Of a stretch of DNA of 64,000 bases, positions 35,006 through 44,289 are shown in pieces. Numbering within the stretch: position 1 is the first letter of the stretch; every line of letters begins with the position of its first letter. The notes under the pieces are model-generated. The model worked only from the letters and a program-made list of their open reading frames with translations, had not been told where the DNA came from and did no database searches. The stretch comes from Erythrobacter sp. KY5 (GTDB lineage: Bacteria > Pseudomonadota > Alphaproteobacteria > Sphingomonadales > Sphingomonadaceae): the NCBI RefSeq assembly GCF_003264115.1, contig NZ_CP021912.1, positions 2,773,001-2,837,000 on the forward strand. The letters run 5' to 3'. The position numbers were made by a program, and so were the translations under genes.

Positions 35006-35662
35006 ATGGCCGACACACGAACGGAAATGAGCGACGCGGCGGGCACCAAGACACCGCGGACGGAGCGTGGCCGAAAGACCTTGCGCAAGTTGCTCGACGC
35101 GTCCGCAGAAGAATTCGGGGAAAAGGGTTTTCACGAAGCGTCGGTAAGCTCGATCACACGCCGTGCTGGCGTCGCGCTGGGCACGTTTTACACCTACTTC
35201 GACAGCAAGGAGGCGCTGTTTCAGGCTCTCGTCCAGCACCTTAGCAGTCAGGTGAAGGTGTCGGCTGGCAAATCGGTCGGAGACCTCAAGGCCGGCGGTC
35301 AATTCAACGCCTTCGACGTCGAACAGGCTGCCCTTTCAAGCTTCTTGGACTTCGCGCGCGAACACAAGGAAATCTACCGGATCATCGACGAATCCGAGTT
35401 CGTCGATCCGCAAGCCTACCGCGCCCATTACGAAGGGACCGCTCAGCGGATCCTGGCGCGTTTGCGCGAAGGAGCGGCGCAGGGCGAAATGCGCGACGAC
35501 ATCGAAGAAGCGCACGCATGGGCGCTCATGGGAATGAACGTCTTCCTCGGCCTCCGGTTTGCGGTCTGGTCGGACGAAAAAAGCAGTGAAAGCGTAGCGA
35601 TGGCCGCTCGATCTATCCTCGAACACGGTATTCGCGCGGCGGGGCCAAAAGCCGGCGAATAA
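35006..35662 (+). CDS. TetR-family transcriptional regulator
   Basis: 218 residues. The N-terminal helix-turn-helix (about 25-75) reads ASVSSITRRAGVALGTFYTY with the FDSKEALF extension, a standard TetR domain. The C-terminal ligand domain is not specific. AAAGGGGACGT precedes the ATG. It is divergent from the TonB receptor operon and likely represses it until the substrate is present. A second possible target is the efflux operon that starts 142 bases downstream. Confidence 0.93.
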   Translation: MADTRTEMSDAAGTKTPRTERGRKTLRKLLDASAEEFGEKGFHEASVSSITRRAGVALGTFYTYFDSKEALFQALVQHLSSQVKVSAGKSVGDLKAGGQFNAFDVEQAALSSFLDFAREHKEIYRIIDESEFVDPQAYRAHYEGTAQRILARLREGAAQGEMRDDIEEAHAWALMGMNVFLGLRFAVWSDEKSSESVAMAARSILEHGIRAAGPKAGE

Positions 35663-35803
35663 AAATCCACGCTTTTCCAGAGCTATTCCCTGTTGGTCGA
35701 TCAACGCGTGCACATTCTCGGCAAGCGTCGATGAGCAAGGCTTGCCAAACACCTGAGAAACGTGGTCGTTAGGGAATGTCGCAACACTGCATGAGGGGGT
35801 CGA

Positions 35804-37249
35804 ATGCAGAAAATTCGGGAACTAAGGTTCGCAGCTGCCGCTGCGGCGCCCGCAATATTTGCGTTGGCGCTTTTGCAGGGCTGCTCGCTTCCCGGCACGG
35901 CCGAGCCCCTGACGTTGCAGGAAACCCTCCCATTGCCGGAGCGCTGGACCTTTGCTTCTGAAGAAGGCCAATCGATTGAACTCGGTACTTACTGGGCGCT
36001 GCTGAACGATCCGCTGATCGACGAATTCGTGGCTCAGGCCCGTGAGCAGAACTATGATATCGCACAGTCGCTTGCCCAGTTGCGCGCTGCCGAAGCAGGG
36101 CTGCGCGAAGCGCGAGCGGCGCGCGTCCCTTCTGCAACAGCAGGCGGAGGCGTCGGGCGCGACTTTGGTGACCTTTCTCGCGACGAATTCCAATTCTCGC
36201 TGAATGCCGATCTGGCATGGGAGCTCGACCTGTTCGGCAGGATCAGTTCCTCGATCGACGCCTCGCGCGCCGACCTTGCTGCAGCCGGCTTCAACGCGGC
36301 TGATCTCGAACGGGTTGTGGTGGCAACGGTCGCGATCCAGACAATCACGGCTCGTTCCGTTGCTGCACAACTCGATTTTGCCCGCAGGTCGCTCGCCAAT
36401 CAGGACGACAATCTACAGATCGCCCGGTGGCGCAATCAGGCTGGCCTTGTATCCAGCCTTGATGTCGAACAGGCGCGGACACAGCGCGCGCAGACCGCAG
36501 CTTCTATACCGCTGCTTGAAGGCGATCTCGTCACAGCAGCCAATGCCATTTCCACACTGATCGGTGATCCGCCGGGCGAAGTATACGCTCGCTTGCTCGC
36601 CGATCCGCGAGATGTGCCCACCCCGCCGCTTTCGAACTCCGTCGAAGCGCCCGCCGATATTCTCAGGATGCGCCCGGACGTAAGCGCAGCCGAGGCGCGC
36701 CTGGTGGGTGATCTGGAGCGGATTGGCATTGCAAGAGCGCAGCTCTATCCGATCGCCCGCCTGACAGGCACGGTCGGCACGTCCTCATTCGGAATAGACG
36801 ATCTCTTCGATGTCATCACCGGCAACATCTTCGCCAGCATTTCGCAGCTGATCTTCGATGGAGGAGCAGCGCGGGCAAGGGTCGATGCATCGCGGGCAAT
36901 AGCCGACGGATCACTTGCCGCATGGCAACAGTCGATCCTCACCGCGCTAGAAGACGTCGAAACCGCATCGGTCGATCTTGAAACCAGCAACGAACGAGTG
37001 ATCGCCCTTGTCGAAGCGAGCGATGGCGCACGTAACGCGGCTATTCTGGGGCGCAGTCAGTATCAGGCAGGGCTCATCGATTTTCAGGTCCTGCTGAATG
37101 TGGAAAGCGCGCTTCTCAGTGCCGAGACTTCCCAGATCTCGGCAGAAGCTGCGCGCGCGATTGCCTTTGTACAGCTGGCGCGGGCCATGGGTGGAGGGTG
37201 GCGAATGCCGACCGAACAGAATTCGCAAGACAGGGATAACGGGCAATGA
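35804..37249 (+). CDS. NodT-family outer-membrane efflux lipoprotein (TolC-like)
   Basis: 481 residues. A lipoprotein signal ends in LLQGC near residue 26. Two outer-membrane efflux repeats follow, with the features RAAEAGLREARAARVPS, EQARTQRAQTAASIPLLEGD and QYQAGLIDFQVLLNVESALL. This gives the alpha-barrel channel that spans periplasm and outer membrane. The next gene, the periplasmic adaptor, overlaps it by four bases. With the ABC genes downstream it would form a complete tripartite export machine of the MacAB-TolC kind. Confidence 0.93.
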   Translation: MQKIRELRFAAAAAAPAIFALALLQGCSLPGTAEPLTLQETLPLPERWTFASEEGQSIELGTYWALLNDPLIDEFVAQAREQNYDIAQSLAQLRAAEAGLREARAARVPSATAGGGVGRDFGDLSRDEFQFSLNADLAWELDLFGRISSSIDASRADLAAAGFNAADLERVVVATVAIQTITARSVAAQLDFARRSLANQDDNLQIARWRNQAGLVSSLDVEQARTQRAQTAASIPLLEGDLVTAANAISTLIGDPPGEVYARLLADPRDVPTPPLSNSVEAPADILRMRPDVSAAEARLVGDLERIGIARAQLYPIARLTGTVGTSSFGIDDLFDVITGNIFASISQLIFDGGAARARVDASRAIADGSLAAWQQSILTALEDVETASVDLETSNERVIALVEASDGARNAAILGRSQYQAGLIDFQVLLNVESALLSAETSQISAEAARAIAFVQLARAMGGGWRMPTEQNSQDRDNGQ

Positions 37250-38571
37250 GCGACACGGCGGACACGCTCCAGACGGACGATGACACGAACGTCGATGACT
37301 TCCTCGGCGTGAAGGAGCGTCCGCGCTGGCGCCGCTGGATAAAGTACTGGCTTCCGGCACTTATCATCCTGCTCCTGATTCTCGCGATCTCGCAATGCAC
37401 AGGCGGTGATGGAGAGGTTTCGTACATCACCGAGGAAGTGACAGAAGGCTCGCTCGAACTCACTGTCACTGCGACAGGAAATCTGCGTCCGACAAATCAG
37501 GTGACGGTTGGCTCGGAAGTGACCGGCCCTGTCGATCAGGTGCTCGTCGACGTCAATGATCGCGTCACGCGTGGGCAGGTGATTGCGATCATCAACACCG
37601 AGATCATCGACCAACAGATCGCGCAGTCTCGCGCCAATCTCAATGCAGCGCGGGCCAGTCTCGTCCAGGCGCAGGCCTCGCTCGAGGCGACCAACGCGCA
37701 GCTTGTTCGCTTTCGCGAAGTGAGAGAACTTTCAGGAGGCCGCGTGCCGTCCCTGATCGAGCTTGAACAGGCAGAAGCAGCAGCGGCACGCGATGAAGCG
37801 GCTGTTTCATCAGCGCGCGCCAACATTCAGGCAGCGGAGGCGACCCTGAGGGCGAACCTCACCACCCGCTCACGCGCAGTAATCCGCGCGCCGGTGACGG
37901 GCGTGGTCCTCGCTCGCCAGATCGAGGTCGGGCAGACCGTGGTTGCAGCGTTCAACACGGTTACCTTGTTCGTGATCGCAGAAGACCTTGCCGCGATGCA
38001 GCTGCGCGTATCCATCGACGAGGCGGATGTCGGTCAGGTCACCGCAGGTCAGGATGCGACTTTCACCGTAGACGCCTATCCGGGCCGGCGTTTCCCGGCG
38101 ATCCTCGAGAGAGTGGACCTTGCTTCTGGCAATACAGTGAACGAACAGGCTGGCGGTGCCGCTGCCGCTGCTGCAGGCGCATCTGTTGTGAATTACGAGG
38201 CGCGGTTGAGCGTGCAGAACACGGAAGGGCTTTTGCGCCCCGGCATGACTGCCACAGCAACCATCGCCACGGACACCACCGGTAGCGTCAAGCTCGTTCC
38301 CAACGCTGCGCTGCGGTTTCGACCGGGTCAGCAGAACGAGGACGAGGGCGGCGGCGTACTTAATGTCAGCGTCGGGCTTGAGCGCCAAGACCAGCAGGCC
38401 ACCATCGGTGTTGGCAGCAGACAGACAGTTCAGGTGCTACAAGACGATGGCACTCTGGAAGCGGTCGAAGTCATCACAGGACGCAGCGACGGGCGCACAA
38501 CCGCCGTTCAATCGGCCGAAATCGAAGCTGGCATGAAAGTTGTCACCGGGATCGAGGCACAAGGCGGATGA
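37246..38571 (+). CDS. Periplasmic adaptor of an ABC-type tripartite efflux pump (MacA-like)
   Basis: 441 residues. A single N-terminal membrane helix (LPALIILLLILAISQ, about 45-62) anchors it. The lipoyl halves (GPVDQVLVDVNDRVTRGQVI and APVTGVVLARQIEVGQTV) flank a coiled-coil hairpin, and beta-barrel and membrane-proximal domains follow. An Ala-rich insertion (GGAAAAAAGA) lies near residue 305. The start overlaps the channel gene and the stop overlaps the ATPase gene, so all are translated together. It is MacA-like rather than an RND adaptor because it is followed by ABC genes. Confidence 0.93.
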   Translation: MSDTADTLQTDDDTNVDDFLGVKERPRWRRWIKYWLPALIILLLILAISQCTGGDGEVSYITEEVTEGSLELTVTATGNLRPTNQVTVGSEVTGPVDQVLVDVNDRVTRGQVIAIINTEIIDQQIAQSRANLNAARASLVQAQASLEATNAQLVRFREVRELSGGRVPSLIELEQAEAAAARDEAAVSSARANIQAAEATLRANLTTRSRAVIRAPVTGVVLARQIEVGQTVVAAFNTVTLFVIAEDLAAMQLRVSIDEADVGQVTAGQDATFTVDAYPGRRFPAILERVDLASGNTVNEQAGGAAAAAAGASVVNYEARLSVQNTEGLLRPGMTATATIATDTTGSVKLVPNAALRFRPGQQNEDEGGGVLNVSVGLERQDQQATIGVGSRQTVQVLQDDGTLEAVEVITGRSDGRTTAVQSAEIEAGMKVVTGIEAQGG

Positions 38572-39290
38572 GCGAAGTCCCGCTCATCCGACTCGAAGGC
38601 ATAACGAAAGTCTTCGGCAGCGGCCCGGCTGCATTCAAGGCGCTCAAGGGCGTGGACCTCACTATCGATCGGGGCCAGTTCGTCGCGATCATGGGGCCTT
38701 CTGGATCGGGCAAGTCGACCACGATGAACATCCTTGGCTGTCTGGACATTCCGACCGACGGCGTCTTTCGTTTTCGCGGGGTCGAGGTCCAGAAGATGGA
38801 CCGCGATCAACGAAGTCTTTTGCGCCGCAAATATCTCGGCTTCGTGTTTCAGGGCTTCAACCTACTCTCGCGCACGACCGCGCTTGAGAACGTCGAGTTG
38901 CCCCTGCTCTATCGTGGCGAGAAAAAGGCGGTGCGGCGTGATGCGGCCATGCATGCTCTGGACCAAGTAGGCCTCGCGCCTTGGGCATCGCACACTCCGG
39001 CAGAGCTTTCGGGCGGCCAGCAACAGCGCGTTGCGATTGCGCGGGCGCTCGTATCCGATCCCGATGTCCTGCTGGCTGACGAACCCACCGGCAACCTCGA
39101 CACCGAGCGCTCGATCGAGATCATGGAGCTTATGCGGGAACTCAACGCGGGCGGCATCACCGTCATCATGGTCACGCATGAAGAAGAAATGGCTGCCTTC
39201 GCAAAGACCGTGATCCATTTTCGCGATGGCCTTGTCGAGCGCACTGAGCGCGGTGCTCGCAGCCTTGAGGCGCAGGGAGGGATGGCCTGA
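38568..39290 (+). CDS. ABC transporter ATPase (MacB/LolD type)
   Basis: 240 residues. Walker A is GPSGSGKST near residue 45, the signature LSGGQQQRVAIARAL near 145, Walker B DVLLADEPTGNLD and the switch His in VTHEEE. This is the MacB/LolD/FtsE subgroup. In E. coli MacB the ATPase is fused to the permease; here they are separate genes joined by a one-base overlap (TGATG). Confidence 0.95.
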   Translation: MSEVPLIRLEGITKVFGSGPAAFKALKGVDLTIDRGQFVAIMGPSGSGKSTTMNILGCLDIPTDGVFRFRGVEVQKMDRDQRSLLRRKYLGFVFQGFNLLSRTTALENVELPLLYRGEKKAVRRDAAMHALDQVGLAPWASHTPAELSGGQQQRVAIARALVSDPDVLLADEPTGNLDTERSIEIMELMRELNAGGITVIMVTHEEEMAAFAKTVIHFRDGLVERTERGARSLEAQGGMA

Positions 39291-40486
39291 TGCTTGGTGC
39301 GACATTCCTCCTGGCCCTTCGCGAGATCAGGCGCCACCTGATGCGCTCGATCCTGACGACGCTTGGTATCATCATCGGCGTTGCAGCAGTGGTGACGATG
39401 GTCACGCTTGGCAATGGCGTTACCGCATCGGTTCAGGACGAGATATCGTCGCTGGGCTCGTCCAACTTCATCGTTTTCCCGGTGCGCGTTGACAATGGGC
39501 CTGTCCGCCAGTTCGAACTTGATGACGTAGAAGCGGTCGAGCAGCAGATTGCAGGCGTCGAAGTAGCCGCCGCCAATGTCGGCGCAAGTGCCACCGCATT
39601 TTACAACGGACAGGACTGGGACACGCGCGTCACCGGCGCGGACACGAATTTTCTCGAAGCACAGGCCATCGACGTGGTCGAGGGCCGTCCGTTCACCAGC
39701 GACGAGGAGGCTTCCGGGCAAAATGTTTGCCTGCTCGGCCCCAAGGTGCGCGAGGCGATTTTTCTGCCTGATGTGAGCCCGATCGGGGAGGAAATGAGGC
39801 TAGGCGACGTGCCTTGCACCGTGGTCGGTGTGCTGGAGGAACGCGGCCAGGGTGGCGGCGGAGCGGATGATGATGACACCGTTTTCATGCCGCTCAAGAC
39901 AGTTCAGCGGCGCTTCCGCGGGAGCGACAATATCGATTATTTCGTGCTGAAATATAACGCGGCCTACTCAGCGTCCGTCATTCAGGACTCGCTGATCGAC
40001 TTGCTGCGCGAACGCCGCGTTCTACAAGGCGACGCCGCTAACGATTTCAACATCATCGACACAGCGCAAGTCAACGATGCGCTCAGTTCGGTGACTGGCG
40101 CCCTTACCGCGATGGTTGCGGTGATCGCATCGATCAGCCTTCTGGTAGGCGGCATCGGCATCATGAACATCATGCTCGTTTCGGTCACGGAACGAACGCG
40201 GGAGATCGGGATCAGGCTGGCCATCGGGGCCTTGGCCAGGGAAGTGCGATTGCAATTCCTGACCGAAGCCGTGGTTCTTTGTGCCTTTGGTGGTTTGGTC
40301 GGGCTCTTGCTTGCTTTCGTTGCCTCCGTGTCGCTGGCCGGCGTCATCGACGTGCCCTTTGTGTTCGATCCGACGATCAATATCTTCAGCTTCCTGTTCG
40401 CGTCAGGGATGGGGATCGTCTTTGGCTATTATCCCGCGCGCCGTGCATCGCAGCTCGATCCGATCGACGCATTGCGGCACGAATAG
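39290..40486 (+). CDS. ABC transporter permease (MacB type)
   Basis: 398 residues. An N-terminal membrane helix (LTTLGIIIGVAAVVTMVTLG), a large periplasmic MacB_PCD domain (about 55-250) and a C-terminal FtsX bundle of three helices (about 265-385) match the MacB permease. The family phrase ERTREIGIRLAIGA and the closing YYPARRASQLDPIDALRHE are present. It completes the four-gene efflux operon. Such pumps export macrolides, peptides or lipopeptides. Confidence 0.95.
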   Translation: MLGATFLLALREIRRHLMRSILTTLGIIIGVAAVVTMVTLGNGVTASVQDEISSLGSSNFIVFPVRVDNGPVRQFELDDVEAVEQQIAGVEVAAANVGASATAFYNGQDWDTRVTGADTNFLEAQAIDVVEGRPFTSDEEASGQNVCLLGPKVREAIFLPDVSPIGEEMRLGDVPCTVVGVLEERGQGGGGADDDDTVFMPLKTVQRRFRGSDNIDYFVLKYNAAYSASVIQDSLIDLLRERRVLQGDAANDFNIIDTAQVNDALSSVTGALTAMVAVIASISLLVGGIGIMNIMLVSVTERTREIGIRLAIGALAREVRLQFLTEAVVLCAFGGLVGLLLAFVASVSLAGVIDVPFVFDPTINIFSFLFASGMGIVFGYYPARRASQLDPIDALRHE

Positions 40487-40508
40487 GTCGCCTGTTCTTC
40501 GCCAGCGA

Positions 40509-40524
40509 GCCGACTCTCGTCGGC
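40509..40524. terminator. Hairpin between convergent efflux and glycerol operons
   Basis: The 6-bp stem GCCGAC/GTCGGC has a TCTC loop, and TAGGTCGC (40484-40491) pairs with GCGACCTA (40534-40541) around it. It sits between two stop codons on opposite strands and could serve both. No clear T-run. Confidence 0.5.
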
Positions 40525-40538
40525 AGACGCAGCGCGAC

Positions 40539-42272
40539 CTACTGCCAGGTCTGGATCAGCTCGTCATATTCGATCGTGATCGGCGCAGGGTCTTCGTTAG
40601 CAAGCTTGGCCTTCGGTGAACCCGGCTGGGAGAGCCAATAATCGGCGCTTCGAACTTCGTTGAGCTTGGGCCCAAGATCGCCCTGAAGGCCAGCGCGCTC
40701 CAATCGCTCAAGCACGCGCTCCTGCTGTTCGCACAGAGCATCGAGAGCAGCTTGCGGGCTCTTGGTGCCGGACGAGGCATCGCCGATATTCTGCCACCAC
40801 AGCTGCGCGAGGCGCGGATAGTCGGGAACGTTCGTGCCGGTTGGCGACCACCGGGTGCGCGCAGGCGAGCGGTAGAACTCGACCAGTCCGCCTAGCTTTG
40901 GCGCGCGCTCGGTGAAGCTTTCGTGCTGGATCGTGCTTTCGCGAATGAAGGTGAGGCCTACGTGAGCCTTCTTCACATCAACGGTCTTTGAGGTCACGAA
41001 TTGAGCATACAGCCATGCTGCCTGAGCGCGTTCCAGCGGTGTCGACTTCATCAGCGTCCACGACCCTGCGTCCTGATAGCCGACCTTCATCCCTTCTTCC
41101 CAGTACGCCCCATGCGGACTGGGCGCCATGCGCCAGCGCGGTGTGCCATCGTCATAGAGGACCGCCGATGCTTCTTCGCCCACCATGTTGGCGGTGAAGG
41201 TGGTGTACCAGAAGATCTGTTGCGCGATCGCTCCCTGCGCAGGCACCGGACCGGCTTCGGAAAAGGTCATTCCCGCAGCCGATGGCGGCGAATATTCGTT
41301 CAACCACTTGGAGTATTTGGCGAGCGCGTAAACGGCGGCAGGCGAATTGGTCGCGCCGCCGCGAACGACGCAGGAGCCAACCGGCTGCGAGTTTTCGTTG
41401 ACGCGGATGCCCCACTCATCGACCGGCAGGCCGTTCGGCTCTCCAACCGAGCCCATGCCCGCCATCGACATCCAGGCATCGGTGAAACGCCAGCCAAGTG
41501 ATGGATCCTTCTTGCCGTAGTCCATGCTGCCATAGACCGTTTGCCCGTCGATTTCGCGTCCGGTGAAGAAGTCTGCGATGTCTTCGTAAGCCGACCAGTT
41601 GACCGGCACGCCGAGGTCGTATCCATACTCTGCCTTGAAATCGGCCTTGATCTGAGGGTCGGTGAACCAGTCGTACCGGAACCAGTAAAGGTTCGCGAAT
41701 TGCTGGTCAGGCAGCTGATACAATTTGCCATCGGGGCCCGTGGTGAAGTCGGTTCCGATGAAGTCGGGCAGGTCGAGCGTCGGGCTCGTGACCTCGCTTC
41801 CCTCGCCCGTCATCCAGTCGGTCAGGTTGCGCACCTGCTGATACCGCCAATGGGTGCCGATGAGATCGGAATCGTTGACATAGGCATCGTAGATATTCTC
41901 GTCCGACTGCATCTGGGTTTGCAGTTTTTCGACCACGTCCCCCTCTCCGATCAGGTCGTGGGTGACATTGATGCCGGTCATCGCGGTGAATGCCGGAGCA
42001 AGGACCTTGGCTTCGTATTCATGGGTCGCGATGGTTTCCGACACGACGGATATCGACATGCCCTGATACGGCGTTGCCGCCTGCATGAACCAGTCAAGCT
42101 CTGCCTGCTGCTCCTCGCGCGAAAGCGCAGACATACCGCCGATTTCGTTGTCCAGAAAATCAGTTGCAGCCTGCTGCCGCTCCGCCTCGCTCGGCACGAC
42201 AAAGTTGCTTTCGGTGGAGTCCGAACACGCCGCCAGCACGAAGCTCACGCCCAGAACAATCGCAATTCTCAT
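40539..42272 (-). CDS. glpV: Glycerol ABC transporter substrate-binding lipoprotein (GlpV-like)
   Basis: 577 residues. The signal peptide ends in a lipobox (VLAAC, Cys near residue 16), so this binding protein is lipid-anchored in the periplasm. The central part fits the family-1 solute-binding fold, with AKVLAPAFTAMTGINVTHD and SYEDIADFF-like stretches and a Trp-rich ligand region. The length is near that of GlpV of Rhizobium. It is last in a six-gene operon whose order matches glpS-T-P-Q-U-V, described for glycerol uptake in Rhizobium leguminosarum. The identification rests on that order and on the DUF2160 gene. Confidence 0.85.
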   Translation of the reverse strand: MRIAIVLGVSFVLAACSDSTESNFVVPSEAERQQAATDFLDNEIGGMSALSREEQQAELDWFMQAATPYQGMSISVVSETIATHEYEAKVLAPAFTAMTGINVTHDLIGEGDVVEKLQTQMQSDENIYDAYVNDSDLIGTHWRYQQVRNLTDWMTGEGSEVTSPTLDLPDFIGTDFTTGPDGKLYQLPDQQFANLYWFRYDWFTDPQIKADFKAEYGYDLGVPVNWSAYEDIADFFTGREIDGQTVYGSMDYGKKDPSLGWRFTDAWMSMAGMGSVGEPNGLPVDEWGIRVNENSQPVGSCVVRGGATNSPAAVYALAKYSKWLNEYSPPSAAGMTFSEAGPVPAQGAIAQQIFWYTTFTANMVGEEASAVLYDDGTPRWRMAPSPHGAYWEEGMKVGYQDAGSWTLMKSTPLERAQAAWLYAQFVTSKTVDVKKAHVGLTFIRESTIQHESFTERAPKLGGLVEFYRSPARTRWSPTGTNVPDYPRLAQLWWQNIGDASSGTKSPQAALDALCEQQERVLERLERAGLQGDLGPKLNEVRSADYWLSQPGSPKAKLANEDPAPITIEYDELIQTWQ

Positions 42273-42310
42273 GAGTTTACTCGCCTCGCCCCATTTTCTC
42301 TCTCAACGCA

Positions 42311-42583
42311 TCATACCCAGCGGAAAACGCAGAATGCAAACACCGCGCTCAGCATAAGCGCCCAATATTGCGGCAAGTCCAGAAGCCCGATCCACGCAAG
42401 ATTGATGAACGCGCTTCCCAGCAAGGCAATGAACAAGCGATCTCCGCGCGCGGTCTCCATGCCGAGGATGCCTGTTCTTGACGTGCTAGGATACCGCACC
42501 TGCAAGATAGCCATCACCGCGAGTGTCGATGCAATCGCGGCGAAGAACAGCGCCGTCGGCCAGGTCCATGCCATCCATTCCAT
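42311..42583 (-). CDS. glpU: DUF2160 small membrane protein (GlpU-like)
   Basis: 90 residues with two or three hydrophobic helices (ALFFAAIASTLAVMAIL, IALLGSAFINLAWIGLL, YWALMLSAVFAFCVF). DUF2160 proteins are found almost only inside glycerol-type ABC operons and are named GlpU there. It lies between the permease pair and the binding protein. Its function is not known; a role in assembly of the permease is assumed. Confidence 0.85.
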   Translation of the reverse strand: MEWMAWTWPTALFFAAIASTLAVMAILQVRYPSTSRTGILGMETARGDRLFIALLGSAFINLAWIGLLDLPQYWALMLSAVFAFCVFRWV

Positions 42584-42601
42584 GTTCAGGCCTCCCGCAT
42601 C

Positions 42602-43414
42602 TTAAACCCGGCCAAGGGCAAAACCCTTGGCGATGTAGCCGCGCACGAAATAGATCACGATCGCTCCCGGAATGATCGTGAGAACACCCGCCGCCGCCAG
42701 CACGCCCCAGTCGAGCCCGGACGCCGATACCGTGCGTGTCATCGTCGCGGTGATCGGCTTCGCATCGACGCTGGTCAGGGTGCGGCTCAGCAAAAGCTCG
42801 ACCCAGCTGAACATGAAGCAGAAGAACGCTGCAACCCCAATGCCGGGTGCGATCATCGGGATGAAGATGCGCGTGAAGAAACGCGGGAAGCTGTAGCCAT
42901 CGATAAAGGCCGTCTCGTCGATTTCGCGCGGAACACCGCGCATGAACCCTTCGAGAATCCAGACGGCCAACGGTACGTTGAAAAGACAATGTGCGAGAGC
43001 AACCGCGATATGCGTGTCGAACAGATTGACGCTGGAATAGAGTTGAAAGAACGGCAGCGCGAACACCGCAGGCGGCGCCATGCGGTTCGTGAGCAACCAG
43101 AAGAACAGATGATTGTCGCCCATGAAGCGGTAACGGCTGAACGCATAAGCTGCGGGCAGCGCAACGCTCAGCGAGATCACGGTGTTGAGCGTGACGTAAA
43201 CGAAGCTGTTCACATAACCCATGTACCAGGACGGATCGGTCAGGATCGTGCGATAATTTTCAAGCGTGAAATTCTCTGGCCAAAGGGTAAATGAGCCAAG
43301 TATTTCCGAGTTCGACTTGAAGCTCATGATGACGAGCCAGTAGATCGGCACCAGCAGGAACAGCAGATAGACTACCAGCACCAGCGCGGAGGGTCGAAAG
43401 CGCGAACCGCTCAT
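42602..43414 (-). CDS. glpQ: Glycerol ABC transporter permease (GlpQ-like, MalG type)
   Basis: 270 residues with six membrane helices. The EAA loop is ETAFIDGYSFPRFFTRIFIP, typical of the MalG-like half of sugar transporters. It starts inside the preceding permease gene (4-base overlap). With GlpP it forms the membrane channel. Confidence 0.9.
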   Translation of the reverse strand: MSGSRFRPSALVLVVYLLFLLVPIYWLVIMSFKSNSEILGSFTLWPENFTLENYRTILTDPSWYMGYVNSFVYVTLNTVISLSVALPAAYAFSRYRFMGDNHLFFWLLTNRMAPPAVFALPFFQLYSSVNLFDTHIAVALAHCLFNVPLAVWILEGFMRGVPREIDETAFIDGYSFPRFFTRIFIPMIAPGIGVAAFFCFMFSWVELLLSRTLTSVDAKPITATMTRTVSASGLDWGVLAAAGVLTIIPGAIVIYFVRGYIAKGFALGRV

Positions 43415-44289
43415 CGTGCCACCTCGTCTTTGTCGGCGCTGATCATCACCGTGTAGAACACGTACGAAATCAGCAGGATCAGCAGGAAATACATCAACGA
43501 GAACGCCGCTGCCGGTCCCAGATCGAACTGGCCCAGCGCCATCTTGACGAGATCGATCGAGAGGAATGTCGTGGCGTTGCCCGGCCCACCCCCGGTGAGC
43601 ACAAACGGCTCCGTATAGATCATGAAGCTATCCATGAAGCGCAGCAGCACGGCGATGATCAAGACCCCCCGCATCTTCGGCAGCTCGATATACCGGAAGA
43701 TGTTCCACCGGCTCGCCTGGTCGATTTCGGCGGCCTGATAATAGGCCTGAGGGATCGAACGAAGCCCGGCATAGGCGAGCAATGCGACCAACGACGTCCA
43801 GTGCCATACGTCCATCACGATGACCGTAAGCCAGGCATCGAACGCGTCCTGCGCGTAGTTGAACGGGATACCAAGGTCGGTCACGACCCGCCCAAGAAGG
43901 CCAATGTCGCTGCGCGCGAACACTTGCCAGATCGTGCCCACAACATTGTAAGGGATAAGCAGCGGCAGCGCCATCAGGACCAGACACAAGGTGGCGAGCC
44001 ATCCTTTCTTCGGCATGCACATCGCCACGAGAATGCCGAGGGGTATCTCGATCAACAGGATGATTGACGAAAACAACAGCTGTCGGCCAAGCGCATCCCA
44101 TAGCCTCTCCGAACGAAGAAGCTCGCGGTACCATTCAAGACCGACCCAGAAGAACTCATTCCCGCCAAAGCTGTCCTGAAACGAATAATTGACCACGGTC
44201 ATCATCGGGATGATCGAAGAAAAAGCGACCAGCACAAGGACCGGCAAAACAAGGAACCATGCGCGTTGGTTGGTGGGCTTTTCCATCAT
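43411..44289 (-). CDS. glpP: Glycerol ABC transporter permease (GlpP-like, MalF type)
   Basis: 292 residues with six membrane helices. The EAA loop reads QAAEIDQASRWNIFRYIELP. It overlaps the ATPase gene upstream and the second permease downstream by four bases each. It is the MalF-like partner of the channel. Confidence 0.9.
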   Translation of the reverse strand: MMEKPTNQRAWFLVLPVLVLVAFSSIIPMMTVVNYSFQDSFGGNEFFWVGLEWYRELLRSERLWDALGRQLLFSSIILLIEIPLGILVAMCMPKKGWLATLCLVLMALPLLIPYNVVGTIWQVFARSDIGLLGRVVTDLGIPFNYAQDAFDAWLTVIVMDVWHWTSLVALLAYAGLRSIPQAYYQAAEIDQASRWNIFRYIELPKMRGVLIIAVLLRFMDSFMIYTEPFVLTGGGPGNATTFLSIDLVKMALGQFDLGPAAAFSLMYFLLILLISYVFYTVMISADKDEVAR

